Assembly: GCA_963969595.1 (NCBI GenBank)
Contig: OZ018416.1
Coordinates: forward strand, 10,618,065 to 10,682,064
DNA length: 64,000 nt
Direction: 5' to 3'
Source of the DNA: Neckera pumila
Lineage: Eukaryota > Streptophyta > Bryopsida > Hypnales > Neckeraceae
Shown piece after piece: positions 1 to 12,100 of the stretch (its first letter is position 1; each line of letters opens with the position of its first letter). The position numbers and the translations under genes are program-made. The notes under the pieces are model-generated. The model searched no databases. It worked only from the letters and a program-made list of their open reading frames with translations, and had not been told where the DNA came from.

Positions 1-2604
1 GGATCCCCCAGGAGTAGAATCACCAGAAACAGGTCTCGACTGTCGGTAACGAGAGAGAACTGTAAGGGCAACATCAGAAATGCCGCAACAATTTGCCAGA
101 TTGACATCCTCCAGCTGCCAAGCAAACAAGAACAGTTCAACGGAATCACAGAATGCTTCATTATGACCAAAAATCCAGCATCTGAGAGAGAAAAATGAAA
201 CTCTCTTCCTCTGTCAACTAAATAACTTAATCAGTTCGAGAAAATACTGAGAACAGCTTAGACAAACATCAACAAGAAGCAACAGGAGGTTACTTTACCC
301 TCGAATGTAGAACACAAAGTGCATTCACATCCACATCAGTCAAGAAACCACAGCTCCTGAAGTCCACAAATTCTAGTGACCGCCGATGGTACCACTTGCT
401 ATCTAGCTTGCCGCCTGCTGCAGCTTCTAAAATGGGTAAGAATCTCTTCACTTTAGCACCTGAGCACAACACAAACAAACCAAAATATAAATTTAATCAA
501 ATCTGTTTCAAACCCAACAACGAGCAAGCACTGGGCTTCAAAAAAAGGAAGAATCCAGGTCTCAATAGCAAATAAGAACATACATAGCTGAAACATTGCT
601 TGTACAAGTCAAATAGGTTGAGAGTAATGTGGATAACTAGATAGAATTCAACTCATCAATAGGTTTCTATGCCATGAACATGTAAGCAGAAACTAGCAGA
701 TCATCTTCGTAATCATGCAATTGCGAATCATAGATACCCAAACAACCCTTTCACCATAGAGAGTAATAAAGCAATGTTTTATTATGAGCATACGAAGAAA
801 TCTTACTGCAGCGCCTGAAACTTAAGGACTTCAGATTCCTATGAGAAGCCACCTATAAACCACAAAAACAAACATAGGTCATGTATTGGACATAGCCTGC
901 TCAGATGACAATACAGACTAGACAAGGCATTTGCAATAATCGAATCTCCACAGAAACAGAATACGGTGTCTTCAACAGCAGTAAAAAACACCATGAATCA
1001 GCCACCATTCCATACACATAATGTTTCATATGTTAAACATCAGTCATTAGTATAAGAGCACATATAGGTTCTCTATTCATAAGCACTGCAAAGATAAGTG
1101 GTACATACGAAGCCTTGCAACGCTGCAGGGGTCAAATCAGGGGGCAGCACAAGCAGCTGAACTGAATCCCTTATAATCTTCACCACTCCATCAAATTCCT
1201 TGGATACCTGGCAAAGAAACAAGACATCAGTTTTCAAACTTAAAAAGTGCAAGATAAGACACAAACACACAGACCACATGGAAAATTACAAATGGCCTAC
1301 AAACTACAATCTCAACGAGAATCAACTACAATAAAAATATGACATACAGTTGAACCGACTCCTAGTAGAGTTCTAAAATGTCACGAACAATGCTTGAAAC
1401 CAGCAAATTTTATAAGCTAAAAACAATCTGAAATGATACACGCATGATAATCTTATATCCTTTCAGCTCAAAACACACATACGGATACACTCAGCACTCT
1501 CAGCGGGTTACAAGGTTATGTGCTGAGAAACAGTTCTTGTGCTACCGCCACGGAGTCAGGTTCTAGTTAATAAATACCACAATGCATTAAGCAGCCGGGA
1601 GAAAATCTAATTTGCTGGTGCAAACGAAGATGAGACAACGGCTTTAATTTACATTATTACTTACTGACTGACTATCTTCGAGACCGTTGTCCACAACTCT
1701 CAAATATCATTAAAGAACACCAATACCCTGTGTATTTTCTCCTCGGTCTTCTCTGAATCAGCACAGCCCGATTCAACAGCAAGTGCAGCTGCAAAAGTCT
1801 TCGTCTTCTTATTACAGGAGAAATACGTGCACACGTGTCACACTAAGAAATGCACCAAGTTTACTGCGCAAGTGCAGATATCCTTATGGTCGAATTCTTC
1901 CAAGTTTGTATAGTCAATTCCAATATCCTTGACTCCAACGCGATGAACGCACATAGATGTTGGACACACAGACGCTACTTAAATTTGAAAGTCTCCAAGA
2001 CTTTTATGCTAAGGAATGAAGCAACAAAGCATATATCAGTAAACTTTTCACACTACCCACGGTGCCACCATCAAGCAGTCCACTAACGAGGCATCAAGAA
2101 TCTCGAAGCTTCACCGGCCTATATTTTATCCATGATCTAGGTCCAACTGATAAAGTGAAAACCTACGTAAGGCGACCTTGACGATTAAAAAACTTGCCTG
2201 ATCTCATCTTATGAATGTGTCAGCTCTGAACTTTCAGAATTTTCTGTGATTGATTGATTGGTAACTTACAACGAGAGCGCAAGGCAGAGAGCCAATGCTT
2301 TTTAAATAAGACGGTTGATATTACAAATACAAGATAGTCATTTGTAAAATAGTATGTATTCTAAAATTTCAACATCAAGCCTCACCCAGCGCACTGTTGC
2401 CAGACAATCAGTCATAGTACAAAAGCGGAAGACAGATCAAACTACTGGTGCCAGCTAAAAAGTTCAAAAACTAATTTGTGTACAAATTACGAAACTCACT
2501 CTTGCAACACGAGAAGCTTCTCTGTTGGATAACCGCGACAAAATCATTGACTTGCACTCCTCCGGTAGAGTTTCCCATAAATTTGGTCCACTATCGTCCT
2601 CCAT
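1..2604 (-). CDS. F-box/LRR protein, 5' part (3' end outside window)
   Basis: The model has five exons on the minus strand: 2604-2500, 1207-1109, 852-807, 459-299 and 114-1 (cut by the window edge). All junctions are GT..AG and phase is kept throughout. The first 35 residues hold an F-box (LWETLPEECKSMILSRLSNR), so the product should bind SKP1 in an SCF ubiquitin ligase. What follows reads as leucine-rich repeats, for example LKSLSFRRCSAK and LEDVNLANCCGISDVAL, as in AMN1/RNI-like substrate receptors. The ATG at 2604 lies two bases after a CAG acceptor (2607-2609), so a 5'UTR intron is likely. A good donor for it is at 4052-4057 (exon end 4058). At least 174 residues are visible. The target protein cannot be told from this fragment. 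The identification as F-box plus LRR is firm; a named orthologue is not. Confidence 0.85.
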
Positions 2605-3059
2605 CCCTGCAGACGTAAAGGATTAGTCTCGTAATCCCTTTTACGAAAACATCACAATCCTGCACAATTCTATCAAGGAGCACTTGAAGATAAGTCATAA
2701 CGTATTCACACGATAGTCCAAACAAATAGTCCAAACAAACACTGATAGCTGCGGGATATGCCGATGAAATAGACCTACTAACAGGAATATCAAGTGAAAG
2801 CAAAGTTCGAGGTACTAATCATACAAGGACTTGCCAACTCCAATTGCAAGTTGCGAATGAATTGGAAAGATCGAGCTTTTGAAGTCAGGAATACATCCAC
2901 ACTCAACAGGATCCATACAGATCTAATAACAGACAGATACTCTTGACCTAGGAGATTAGACCTAGGACATCGCAAGAAGTCAAAGTTATCCAAAATCGTC
3001 TGCAGCCCCGACACCACATCTGAGAAGGATGCCATAGTAATATAATACCGTCCCTAGAC

Positions 3060-4575
3060 TACCTCTAGTATTGGCAGAGAAGAAGGGAATTTTAAGAAAT
3101 GAAGTCTACAAATAGGACGCGTTCACAACCCTAATCTTTCAGTCTTTCTCCTAATACAATGCTGTATGTTTCCTTATCAGAACCGCCCGGTAAATTCAGA
3201 CACTGCACCAAATAAGGAATACTGATCCATTTTACGAGACACGAGAAAGGTCATCAAAATAACTGGTTCGAAAGAAAAACCTGCCCTTAAAAGCATCTCG
3301 ATTTCAATGTGCCAAGATATAAACGAAGACAGAAACTTTGAGGAGAGTCGAGGAACAAGTATTAATCTCTTTAATTTTCATTCGCAAAATCCGACTGGAG
3401 AGAATTAGGCGGTTCGGACCTAGGTTTTACCACACAAGTTCGCAGAAAGAATCAAAGCGGTAGGACGAAGTAGAATGGGGAGGGACAGAGCACTCAATCA
3501 ACCTAGGAAACCACTAAATTTTTAAACCACTGCCAATTCCCACAAAGAAATCATCCTCAGATGCAAAGAAACTCACCATTTCAATGACAATTCACTTCTC
3601 TTCAGCACAACTGCTTCTTCTCCCATTCAAACCCGAACTTCTCACTCACCCTAACAGTTTCTCCATTCAACACCTCTCCTAATTATACTCCAAGAATTAG
3701 ACCTAAGTTCAAAATCAACTCAACATACAAAAATCGAACGGGTTCCCTAATTTCGTCATAGTCCCCCAAACACAACAGAATCCCGAACATTCGAAATTCG
3801 AATAGCAATTCAAATTTCTTTTCCCAAACTTCAACACGAACGGTTCTCCTCTCAAAATTCTCACTCTCGCCCTAACAGGCTCAATACTCAAATACCTCGC
3901 AAGTCGGTGGTTCAAGAACTTATCATCAATTCAAATAAAACCGAAACTACTAGATGCGAACTGAATGGTCACCTCTAAATCCCGAAAACCAAAGAATTCG
4001 AAAATTCAACATTCACGAATGCAGCTGCAATACTCAAGAGGATAATCAAATCGGTACCTGATAGCAAGCCTGAATCAGAGCGGGAAAACATGAGCAGCAG
4101 AGTAGCTTCAATTACAGCAGCAAGGAAATAAAAATCCAATCCAAATGCGAGATGATCGATTACAATCGACGCAGTGGAATTTGCAGAAGCAACGGAGAAA
4201 ACACGATTGACGCGGCAGATCCGTTGCGAAGAGACTAATGGCCCTTGGGAAACCCTGGAGATCTCAATCTCCACGGCATCGCTGAATCATCCTTGGGAAT
4301 ATATCCGGTCCTTAATAACCCTAGAACATGCCCGGTTCTCAACAACCCTGAATCCTCCGAACACATCCGGTCCTCAGATAATGGGGATCAACTATAGGCA
4401 TCGGTTATCAACTCTGGCGGTAGCAGCAAGGCATCCCGCCTTCGCCGTCTTGTCCAAGTCGGAACTCGGAAGTGTTCTTGTTTGCTGGATCGGGGCTTCC
4501 AGCGAACGAAGAAGCAGCGTGTCCGGAGGCGGCTGATCCTCACACCCGCAAGCGAGCATTGCCACCAAATTACAG
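3060..4575. promoter_or_regulatory. Shared 5' region of the divergent F-box/LRR and RNA ligase genes
   Basis: No convincing coding sequence is seen here; the short ORFs on both strands are not supported. On the minus strand a likely 5'UTR exon of the F-box gene ends at 4058 with donor GTACCG. On the plus strand the RNA ligase leader ends at 4575 with donor GTAAAT. The two leaders start close together or overlap around 4.1-4.5 kb, which suggests a bidirectional promoter. No clear TATA box was found. Transcription start sites are inferred. Confidence 0.45.
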
Positions 4576-5040
4576 GTAAATCTTTTCGTTCGTTCAACAA
4601 TTGTAATGGTTGCTGTCTGATTTCAATTCTTCCTCTTATTACGATCACAATTAGTTGTCGTTATGGGATTAGGTTGAGCTTCCTCATGCTTTGTGGACGG
4701 TGATCGTGATCAAGTAGAGTATCTGGCAAGAGTACGAAGATTTGGACAGTTAGGTTTTTAGAAGTAAATCTAGAGAATCATTTTTTTTTTGAAATGACAA
4801 CGCCAATCCGTTAAATTGGCGTTATTCGACTACCCATTTTAATATTTTGAAGAGCTTGATATGCCGATTGATATGCAAGTCATTGTGCGAATTTGCATTA
4901 TACTCACAGCATTGTGCACTGCTCTGCACTGCTAGGATCCATCCCCCTCGTGACTCCGTAATGTTTTGCTTGCTTGACGGTAACTGACCGTGTCATTTTA
5001 ATGTAAGTTAAGCTAATTCAATGGAATTGACGTATTACAG
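4576..5040 (+). other. 5'UTR intron of the RNA ligase gene
   Basis: The donor is GTAAAT after ATTACAG at 4575 and the acceptor is TATTACAG at 5040. The exon resumes two bases before the ATG at 5043. The upstream exon is open in the ligase frame back to a TAG at 4395-4397 but contains no in-frame ATG, so translation most simply starts at 5043. The intron itself is AT-rich with no further features. Confidence 0.6.
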
Positions 5041-5042
5041 CC

Positions 5043-6050
5043 ATGAGAACTTTGGCAAAGCTTGTTCGGCTGGGCCCAGTACGACAACACCCAAACGCCG
5101 ACAGACTCCGCATCAGTCGTGTTGGCGGATGGGAGGTAGTTGTCCCCTTCCACAGCGAAGAAGGCGACGCAGGCGTGTACTTCGAAATCGACAGCGTACT
5201 CCCGGAGGATTCACCATGGACAGCCATCCTCCACACTCGCAAAATCAAGACCATGAACATGCGAGGCGTCCTCTCCCAGGGGCTCTTCCGACACTTAGAC
5301 GACGTTCCTCCATTGGTGGAGATTGAGTTTCTAGAAGGAAAAGACGTCACCCAGTTCCTTGGAGTCACGAAAAGGCCTGATTTACATGAAGACTTACAGA
5401 AGAATCCCTCAGATGAATCGCCCTTCGATGTAGTCCTTTCAAGAGGTCCTCCGAAGACGAATGAAGACCGAATTCAGAGCAACATGGAACTCCTGGAGCG
5501 TCTTCAGGGTCGTCCATTCTATGTAACTCGAAAGCTTGATGGTACTTCGGCAACTTATGCTTACATTGGAGATGAGCTGAAGGCGTTGTCTCATAACTTT
5601 CTTGTCACCAACGGAAACTCGAAGTATTGGCTTGTCGCGCAAACTTATGACTTACAAGGGAAGATGATGAAGCACCCACAGTGGGTAATTCAGGGAGAAC
5701 TTGTGGGGCCGAAAGTGCAGAAGAACCATTTGGAGCTTAAGAAAGCTGAACTCCGAGTTTTTAACATTTGGGATATGGGGAGTCATCGTTTTTTGGATTT
5801 TCAGGAGATGCAAGGAGCGCTGGAGAATATTAATGAACATTCAGAGGGAGAGAAACTGAGAATGGTGGATCTAATAGAGGTTGGAGACGAGTTTCAGTAT
5901 GATTTGCAGAGCTTACTGAGGAAAGCGGCCGAGGGATTTTACCCTGGTACCAAGAATCTTCAAGAAGGAATTGTTGTGAGATCGCAAAAGGAACCGAGAG
6001 TGTCTTTCAAGGTCATCAGCAACGAATTTCTTATCAAACACAAACAGTGA
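5043..6050 (+). CDS. ATP-dependent RNA ligase, DraRnl (Rnl5) type
   Basis: This is a 335-residue protein with an uninterrupted coding region. It has the layout of the RNA ligase family founded by Deinococcus radiodurans DraRnl (about 340 aa): an N-terminal OB-like domain (residues 1 to about 110, beginning MRTLAKLVRL), then a nucleotidyltransferase domain. Motif I is RKLDG with Lys164 as the expected AMP-accepting lysine. The conserved lead-in PKTNEDRIQS is at 137-146. Motif III-like residues are around 218-242 (GELVGP, VFNIWD), motif IV is EGIVVR (308-313), and motif V lysines are in SFKVIS (Lys323) and at Lys332. The family joins RNA 3'-OH ends to 5'-phosphates, including nicks where the 3'-OH strand is RNA. 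No transit peptide is obvious, and the start matches the family N-terminus. It differs from the plant tRNA ligase (TRL1-like). A role in RNA repair is inference. AATAAA lies just downstream at 6061. Confidence 0.9.
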   Translation: MRTLAKLVRLGPVRQHPNADRLRISRVGGWEVVVPFHSEEGDAGVYFEIDSVLPEDSPWTAILHTRKIKTMNMRGVLSQGLFRHLDDVPPLVEIEFLEGKDVTQFLGVTKRPDLHEDLQKNPSDESPFDVVLSRGPPKTNEDRIQSNMELLERLQGRPFYVTRKLDGTSATYAYIGDELKALSHNFLVTNGNSKYWLVAQTYDLQGKMMKHPQWVIQGELVGPKVQKNHLELKKAELRVFNIWDMGSHRFLDFQEMQGALENINEHSEGEKLRMVDLIEVGDEFQYDLQSLLRKAAEGFYPGTKNLQEGIVVRSQKEPRVSFKVISNEFLIKHKQ

Positions 6051-6244
6051 GAGTCTGCCCAATAAAAGGGGTATGTAGTTCATGGGTTTCTCTCCCAGGC
6101 ATGTGGACTTTGATGTAGGACCTTGTAGTACAGTACAAATTGAGAAACTTACGGATTTATAGATGGTCAATGTCTTGTTGATTTTTGGTATACTCTTTTT
6201 TGAAACACTTATATTTCTTTTGATATTGATCATTTTCACATTTT
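6051..6244 (+). other. 3' flank of the RNA ligase gene
   Basis: This stretch carries the probable 3'UTR, with a polyadenylation-like AATAAA at 6061-6066. It ends exactly where the TTAA transposon begins, so the element sits about 0.2 kb beyond the ligase stop codon. Confidence 0.5.
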
Positions 6245-6815
6245 TTAACCCCTAAAGGACCTAGGCCATTTTTCTGCCAAGAAACACTCAAAACTGCCAT
6301 TTCTATAGCAAAGAGTAAAAAAAGTTGAAAATTGTGTTTTTTTCCCATCTAATTGTAGGATCTTATACCTAACTAGTATGCCAATGTGTGAAAAAAATTT
6401 CAGAATTTTTGACTGCACAGATTGCAAGATATTTGCGTTTAACGCCTCACCGCCCCACAGGCCGAAATATGGCTCCTCTTAATTGTGAAACCAGAGTTTC
6501 GCACAGCACACCCATGGGATCACGGAGAAGTAAAAATGGAGTATGGATGGCAGCAAGAGGTCCATCGGCCAGGTACTTTGGATGCGGCATTGAAAACCTG
6601 AGCAATGAGAATTCGCCATTTGAATCCGGAGTGCAAAAATTTGGACATGGTCATTGCTGTCCTTTGTCCAGTTTATGACCGGTCAGGGCCGGTCAGAGAC
6701 CGTTGGCATTGGATTCCACCCATACTATTTGGGCACTACTATTACGGTCGGACTCACCACTGCTTGTCGTGGAGGCGCCAACGTGACTGCCGATTTGGAG
6801 GTGAGACCGCTGTGA

Positions 6816-8062
6816 TTGCGGCGACCGCACGATTCAAAATGTGGTATACACAAATTTGTCGCAGTAGTTGTAGTGGGGGTTTCAATTCATGAGTTCAATG
6901 GGGGGGGGACGAATTTAGGACAAGGTGGTGAATGTTGGGCGATGGCGACGCTCGCACGGTTGGTGCTCTGTTGTGGAGACATGCACGTGGTACTTGTTGC
7001 TTTTGGTTGCGGTTGCAGTTTGATTGCGGGGAGTGGGTTTTGGGTAAAGGCGGCTTCCAAAGGACACATTGCTCATTCTTGTGGGTGTCGTCCTCTATTC
7101 ATGCAGGGCGGAATCATGCTCAAGAGTGCATGTTCGTTACAGCTACGAAATTGTGACTGCGCATTAGGGTTTAGGGGCGGTTTAGGCTATCGCATGAATG
7201 AGACATCGTTGTGGGCACACCACTTCCCCTGCTTCAAATTGCGTCATCACGATTTGGTCATTTCTGCCTTTGAATTTCATTGCCATGACTACTGCTTTGT
7301 GGGCGGGAAGGGCAACAGTAGAGGAGGTCTGGGAATTGCAAGACAACCTATATTACTGGGCATTGGGTAGTTCAGAAAGCAAAGTCATTGCACAAAACGT
7401 AGTGAACTGTCTCCAAGAGGATTACTTGATTGGTTTGCTGCCGCCTCAAGAGAATCACCAGTGGCCTTCTTGCCCTAGTACTAGGAATTGGAGATATTTG
7501 TGTAGAAGACACATTGGTAGACTGTTGGGGTGGAAGAGGGTATACCCAGAGGGGCATTTGTGGAGAATCCCAGCGTTCCTGAACACATTTCTTTGAACTA
7601 AGCACTGGCCCACATTCCTAGATGAAGAACTTGGCGAGACAAGCAGCGGGAGTGCGCCTACAAGGACGACCAACCTTGCAGCAACATCAGACACAGAATG
7701 CGAGGCCTATCATCCACGAGGTCTTTCCAGAAGTAGAGGGTACCAATCCATATCGAGGCAGTCTGTTGCCAGGCAACGAAGGAGACATCGTCCTAATTCA
7801 GGAACTCGCCATGATTGCGCCTACAATTCCAGTGGAGGTCCCCGGCCAAACAATTCCAGATGTAATTGTCCCTGCATCATCAATTTCAAAGACACGGCAA
7901 TCCTGCCGGGGGGGCGACGAGGCAGTCAGACTCAGCAAGGGAGGGGATGCGGGGATTCAATTCAAGAGGATGGCCACGTGAATCCAGCAGTTCGTGACTC
8001 CAGGAGAGGAGGACGTTGAGGAGGGCGAGCAAGACGTGGTGAAACTAAACCCGACAATCTTG
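6816..8062 (+). pseudogene. Left-arm decayed reading frames of the piggyBac element
   Basis: Several overlapping open stretches occur in different plus-strand frames, for example 7285-7596 (a run including ATVEEVWELQDNLYYW, Leu/Trp/Pro-rich) and 7622-7981 (Gln/Pro/Arg-rich). None matches a domain I can name. Frame changes between open stretches suggest a damaged accessory ORF of the transposon rather than several small genes. The region is about 50% GC and clearly part of the inserted DNA. Function unknown. Confidence 0.3.
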
Positions 8063-8064
8063 CT

Positions 8065-8809
8065 TTGATTCCAGAGGGCCCACTCATTCCGAACTCACGT
8101 TGTGCTGGGCCCAACAGTCGGGGTCGTGGGAGACGAGATTCAAGCCAACCCAACATTGTTCCGAATTTGACGTCACCTCCTATTCTTCGGCGAAGAAAAC
8201 CAAGTCAGCTGACGCAGCCATGTCCAAGTTGCGGAGGACCTCATGAAGACCGGGATCACATGACAGCTTGCCAACTCTGGCAGCAATATTTCATCCGCTC
8301 ACCAGGGAAGTCACCAGCGTATCGACACACTCAACAAGGACACGGTCCTCAATCCACCGCTAGTGGCCATGGTGGCCAACCAACATGTCCCGACTCCCAG
8401 CTTCCTACGTCTAATCCAGAACGTCATGTCATCAGCAATTCAGCCTTACAAAATGGTGAGCGCCGAGAAATCCACAAGCGTGGTTGCCAAGTACGGTTGG
8501 ATTTCGCCCCAAGCTTTGCCAACGCTACCCGCACTGATGAGTGGCTGATGGCAGTGACCGAATTGGCGACCACTTCCCTTCTGGTGGAAGAACTTGGCGA
8601 GGGGCAGCACAACAGTCGCATTACGGGTCCAGAAATTTTCACCCTACCATGCAGCACTAGCGCATGGTGCTTCTTCATCCACCGCAATACCAACGGCCAG
8701 ACCCCTGCGGGCATGCGTCCCAGGTGGACACAACAATGCAGACCCAGGCTACACACTACCAGATGAAGTCTGGGTCCCATTACACGTGCTCGGATACAGC
8801 CCTGTCTAG
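8065..8809 (+). pseudogene. Decayed ORF with Cys/His cluster, retroelement-like
   Basis: The frame starting at 8065 contains an Arg-Gly-rich stretch and then CPSCGGPHEDRDHMTACQLW, a C-x2-C..H..H..C cluster of the kind found behind reverse-transcriptase-like domains in retroelement proteins of algae and protists. The protein seems to continue in another frame from about 8290 (LDTLNKDTVLNPPL, then SFLRLIQNVMSSAI, to the end near 8548), so a frameshift around 8280-8300 is likely, with later stops. This could be a fragment of a retroelement captured by, or inserted into, the piggyBac element. The family call is from pattern memory and is weak; the zinc-ligand spacing itself is directly seen. Confidence 0.3.
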
Positions 8810-9118
8810 CATGCAGGGTTGCAGGATTTTATGGGAGAAGTGTCCTAAGGCTGGTTCGACGATGGCGTTTATTGGTACGACGTCGACTTTAGAGGTTTGA
8901 TTGGTTGGAGACAAGTGGCGCAGGCAGACTGCAAGACCCTAGATTTCCTCCATTACCCGCTTCCGATGCCATACACTACAGCGCCCCTCTCTTATACACC
9001 GTGCCGCGTTTCGTCGCCAGAGTATGATGGAAGCATTGGACGTTTCCAAAACCAGCATGCAATCAGCGATGATGACAAATCTGTCGCTGCCGCTATCGTA
9101 CGTGCAATCTAGGCGTAA

Positions 9119-12100
9119 GTATCCTTAACACAAAAATTGTGCCAAGATAACACGGAATATCGTCTCAGGGAATTTCTGGATTCTATGTAGTATGTTCTAG
9201 CTATCCGGCTTTTCTATCTTTCTTTTCTTCTCACTTACTTTCTCTCTTTCCGGCTTCCTTTACAATCCGGATCATGAACTATCCGGAATCCGGTTTACGT
9301 CTCTGCTTCCAATCCGGTTTTCTATACCTCTGTTTTACCATCAGAGGGTCCACTATTGGTCTTGTAGAGGGGTAGGGACTCACCACTCGTTGTTCTCCTA
9401 CAATTCTTAACAAACACAAATCAAAACACCCAAGTACTCAAAGGGTTGTAGTAAGATGAGAAGATCCGGATCCTCACAGCTCTCGGATGGTAATTCCGGG
9501 AAGCAGGTCACTCAGAAGTACTTCACTCCTCCTGACTACGACGACAGATTCTCAGAGTTAAATATAAGGGAGTGCGATCTTTCTAGAGGTTGGGTGAATT
9601 CTAAGGTTGGCAGATCTTCCGGACAGGTGGGAACTTCCTTGGGCGAGCGCTTACCTCTGCATGGCTTGACAACCGGACTCGCTTCCTCGCTACTCAGATC
9701 CGGACTACTCTAGTAGTAATTTAAAGACACAGTCCACAGCTCCTAAGTCAACAATCCAACAACATTACAATAGCACACTCTCGATTTAGACCGTATTCTC
9801 CTAAATCCGGATTCCTCCTCACCCGTCCTTTCCTTCCAACACCCAGACCACAAAGCAACACAATCCGGATACATTGATAAAGCCAAACTGCATACCCGAG
9901 GGCTTAGATTTCGAAAAGGGAATGAAATACAACATGAATATCAACTAGGAGGGAATGAAGGGCAACTAACTTGCCCGCCCTTAAAAACCCAAATCAAAAC
10001 CAAAGTCAACACCCTAAAAACAACAAAGGGCAACCCAAAACCAGAGCAACCTCACATACACACTAAAGAAATCCCGATTTAACCGGAAAGTCCTTATCCC
10101 TAAACTTCTGGAACCCAGACCCACACTAGGATTCCGGTTCCGGACCTAACTAACAAAAATCTAATCCACCACTACAAGTAATCTCCTTTGAACTACTTGG
10201 TCATCCGAGACTTCTTTGAACTCCCGGCTCCCTGCTTGGTTAATTTACCGGAACCTTTAGCTGGCGTCATCTCGGCAGCCCGAGGCGGATTCTGCCGGGT
10301 CGCAGGAGACGTCTCCTCTTCATCCGTATCCTCATCAGACTCAGTAGCGGATTCAAACTCACCGGATTCAGTGTCCTCGATCTCTTGCTTTGCTAGCTTC
10401 TTTCCTTCCGGCTTCCGCTTCTCCGACTTCCGGAGTTTGAGTTGCTTCCCAGGTTCTACCATCTCCAGTTCCTCATCCGGATCCGAGAATTCGACCTCCA
10501 CTATTTTCGTCTTCGTGTTCTTCCGGGTTTCCGGCCTGAGTTCCGGTCTCGCCTCTGGAGCCGGATCTTCCAAATCGATCAACTATGTCCCCCGTGCTGG
10601 TGATGGTTCCGCCATGTGGAGGAATTTATCCGGATGCTCCCTTGCCGGATTTATCGTTCCCATGCCTTCTAAGAGGTCTCTTCGGATTGGCAATCTCTGT
10701 CCAGTCTTTCCGGATTCCGCCGGAGACTGTGAGGAAGGACTAAAATTACTCACGGTTCCCCACTTCGGGAATTGACTTGAGGGAGGTACCTGGGGCAACT
10801 TGAAGAGAGACTTCAAACCCGGGTCTTCTTTTGTTCCGGAAGTTCCAGCTCCATACTTGACCGATGACTCCATGAAGATATTCAGAAGCGGCCCGAACTC
10901 GTCCTTGGCCACATCCAGGGGTCTCAACAGCTGCCGCATCTCGTCCAAAACGGTCTTCATCTTGGCCTCGTAATCGACCAAGACCTACAACACTCGAGAT
11001 CCGGTGACGATGCCATCGGTATCTAATTTCTTCGTGAAGAGCGCGGATCGGATGATTAAATGTTTCGGTTGCTCTACCAACCCCTTCAAATCTCGGACGA
11101 GCTTCAGGGCATCCGTCTCCTTCTTCTGGGTTGAGATCGACTGTCCCTCCGTCCAGTAAAACTTGTTCTTGTAGTTATCCCGTTCCGCCTTCAGTAGTGC
11201 GATCTCCTTCTCCTTCTCTTGGAGTAGTGCCGGATCAAGTCTCTTCCGGATTTCGTTGAAGATCTGATCCGTCTCAATGTTCAATTCGCTGGCGACGCCC
11301 GTGATCACCCCTGCCATCTCGGCGTGCATCTTCCGACACTGTGCCATCTACCGGGCTCCGGCATCATAGAAGTCGGAGACATCGGTATACAGGGCCGGAT
11401 TCAATTCCGGCACGTCCATACTTACTCTTCGTGAATCCGAATTGGTTAACTTATGCCGCTTCTTCTTCTCCAGCGGCTTCGGTTCCGGATGCTCCTCTTC
11501 TTCTTCTTCTTCTTCGGTCTCTTCTCCCATCGGCTTCAACTCCTCTGTGAATCTGTATTTCAGGATCTGCATTCCAGTCTCATACGCAACTTGTTCCGGT
11601 GGGGTCATGTATTCATAATAATGATACAAATGGAATAAGTACGTACTGATGGGACTCTGCTTGGCCTTCTCGACCGCCATCGCCATCTTCTTGACCTTCT
11701 GGTGAATTAGGCCTACCCAATTCACGACCCGGCCTTCCAACGCTCCGAAAATAGTATTCGCGACTGTGACCGTAACTCTCGTGGGCTTTTCCGGATATAC
11801 TATGGGGATTAGGAAATTCAGTAACCTCCTATAACGCTCATTGCTACAGTCACTCACGGAGAAACCCTCCTTGTGGTGTGGTGGCTTCTTGAATTTCCCC
11901 TCATGAAACTTATCCGTCCGGGTTGCGCTTCCGGATCCGGACTGCGTTAACCCGTAAGTTTCCGCCCACATCCCTTCCGTCCAGGACGATAACCGCCCTC
12001 TTGGCGTCGGCTCGAACTGGTTCGGCGCCCCAAAAACTAACTCCCGAAGAAAGTCCTCACTCCTCACCGTCCAGGGTTTCCGGATGAACCCTATACACCC

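Noticed and set aside
4482..4703. N-terminal extension of the RNA ligase through the leader exon
   Set aside because: The frame is open across the junction but starts at TTG with no in-frame ATG after the TAG at 4395; the ATG at 5043 matches the family N-terminus.
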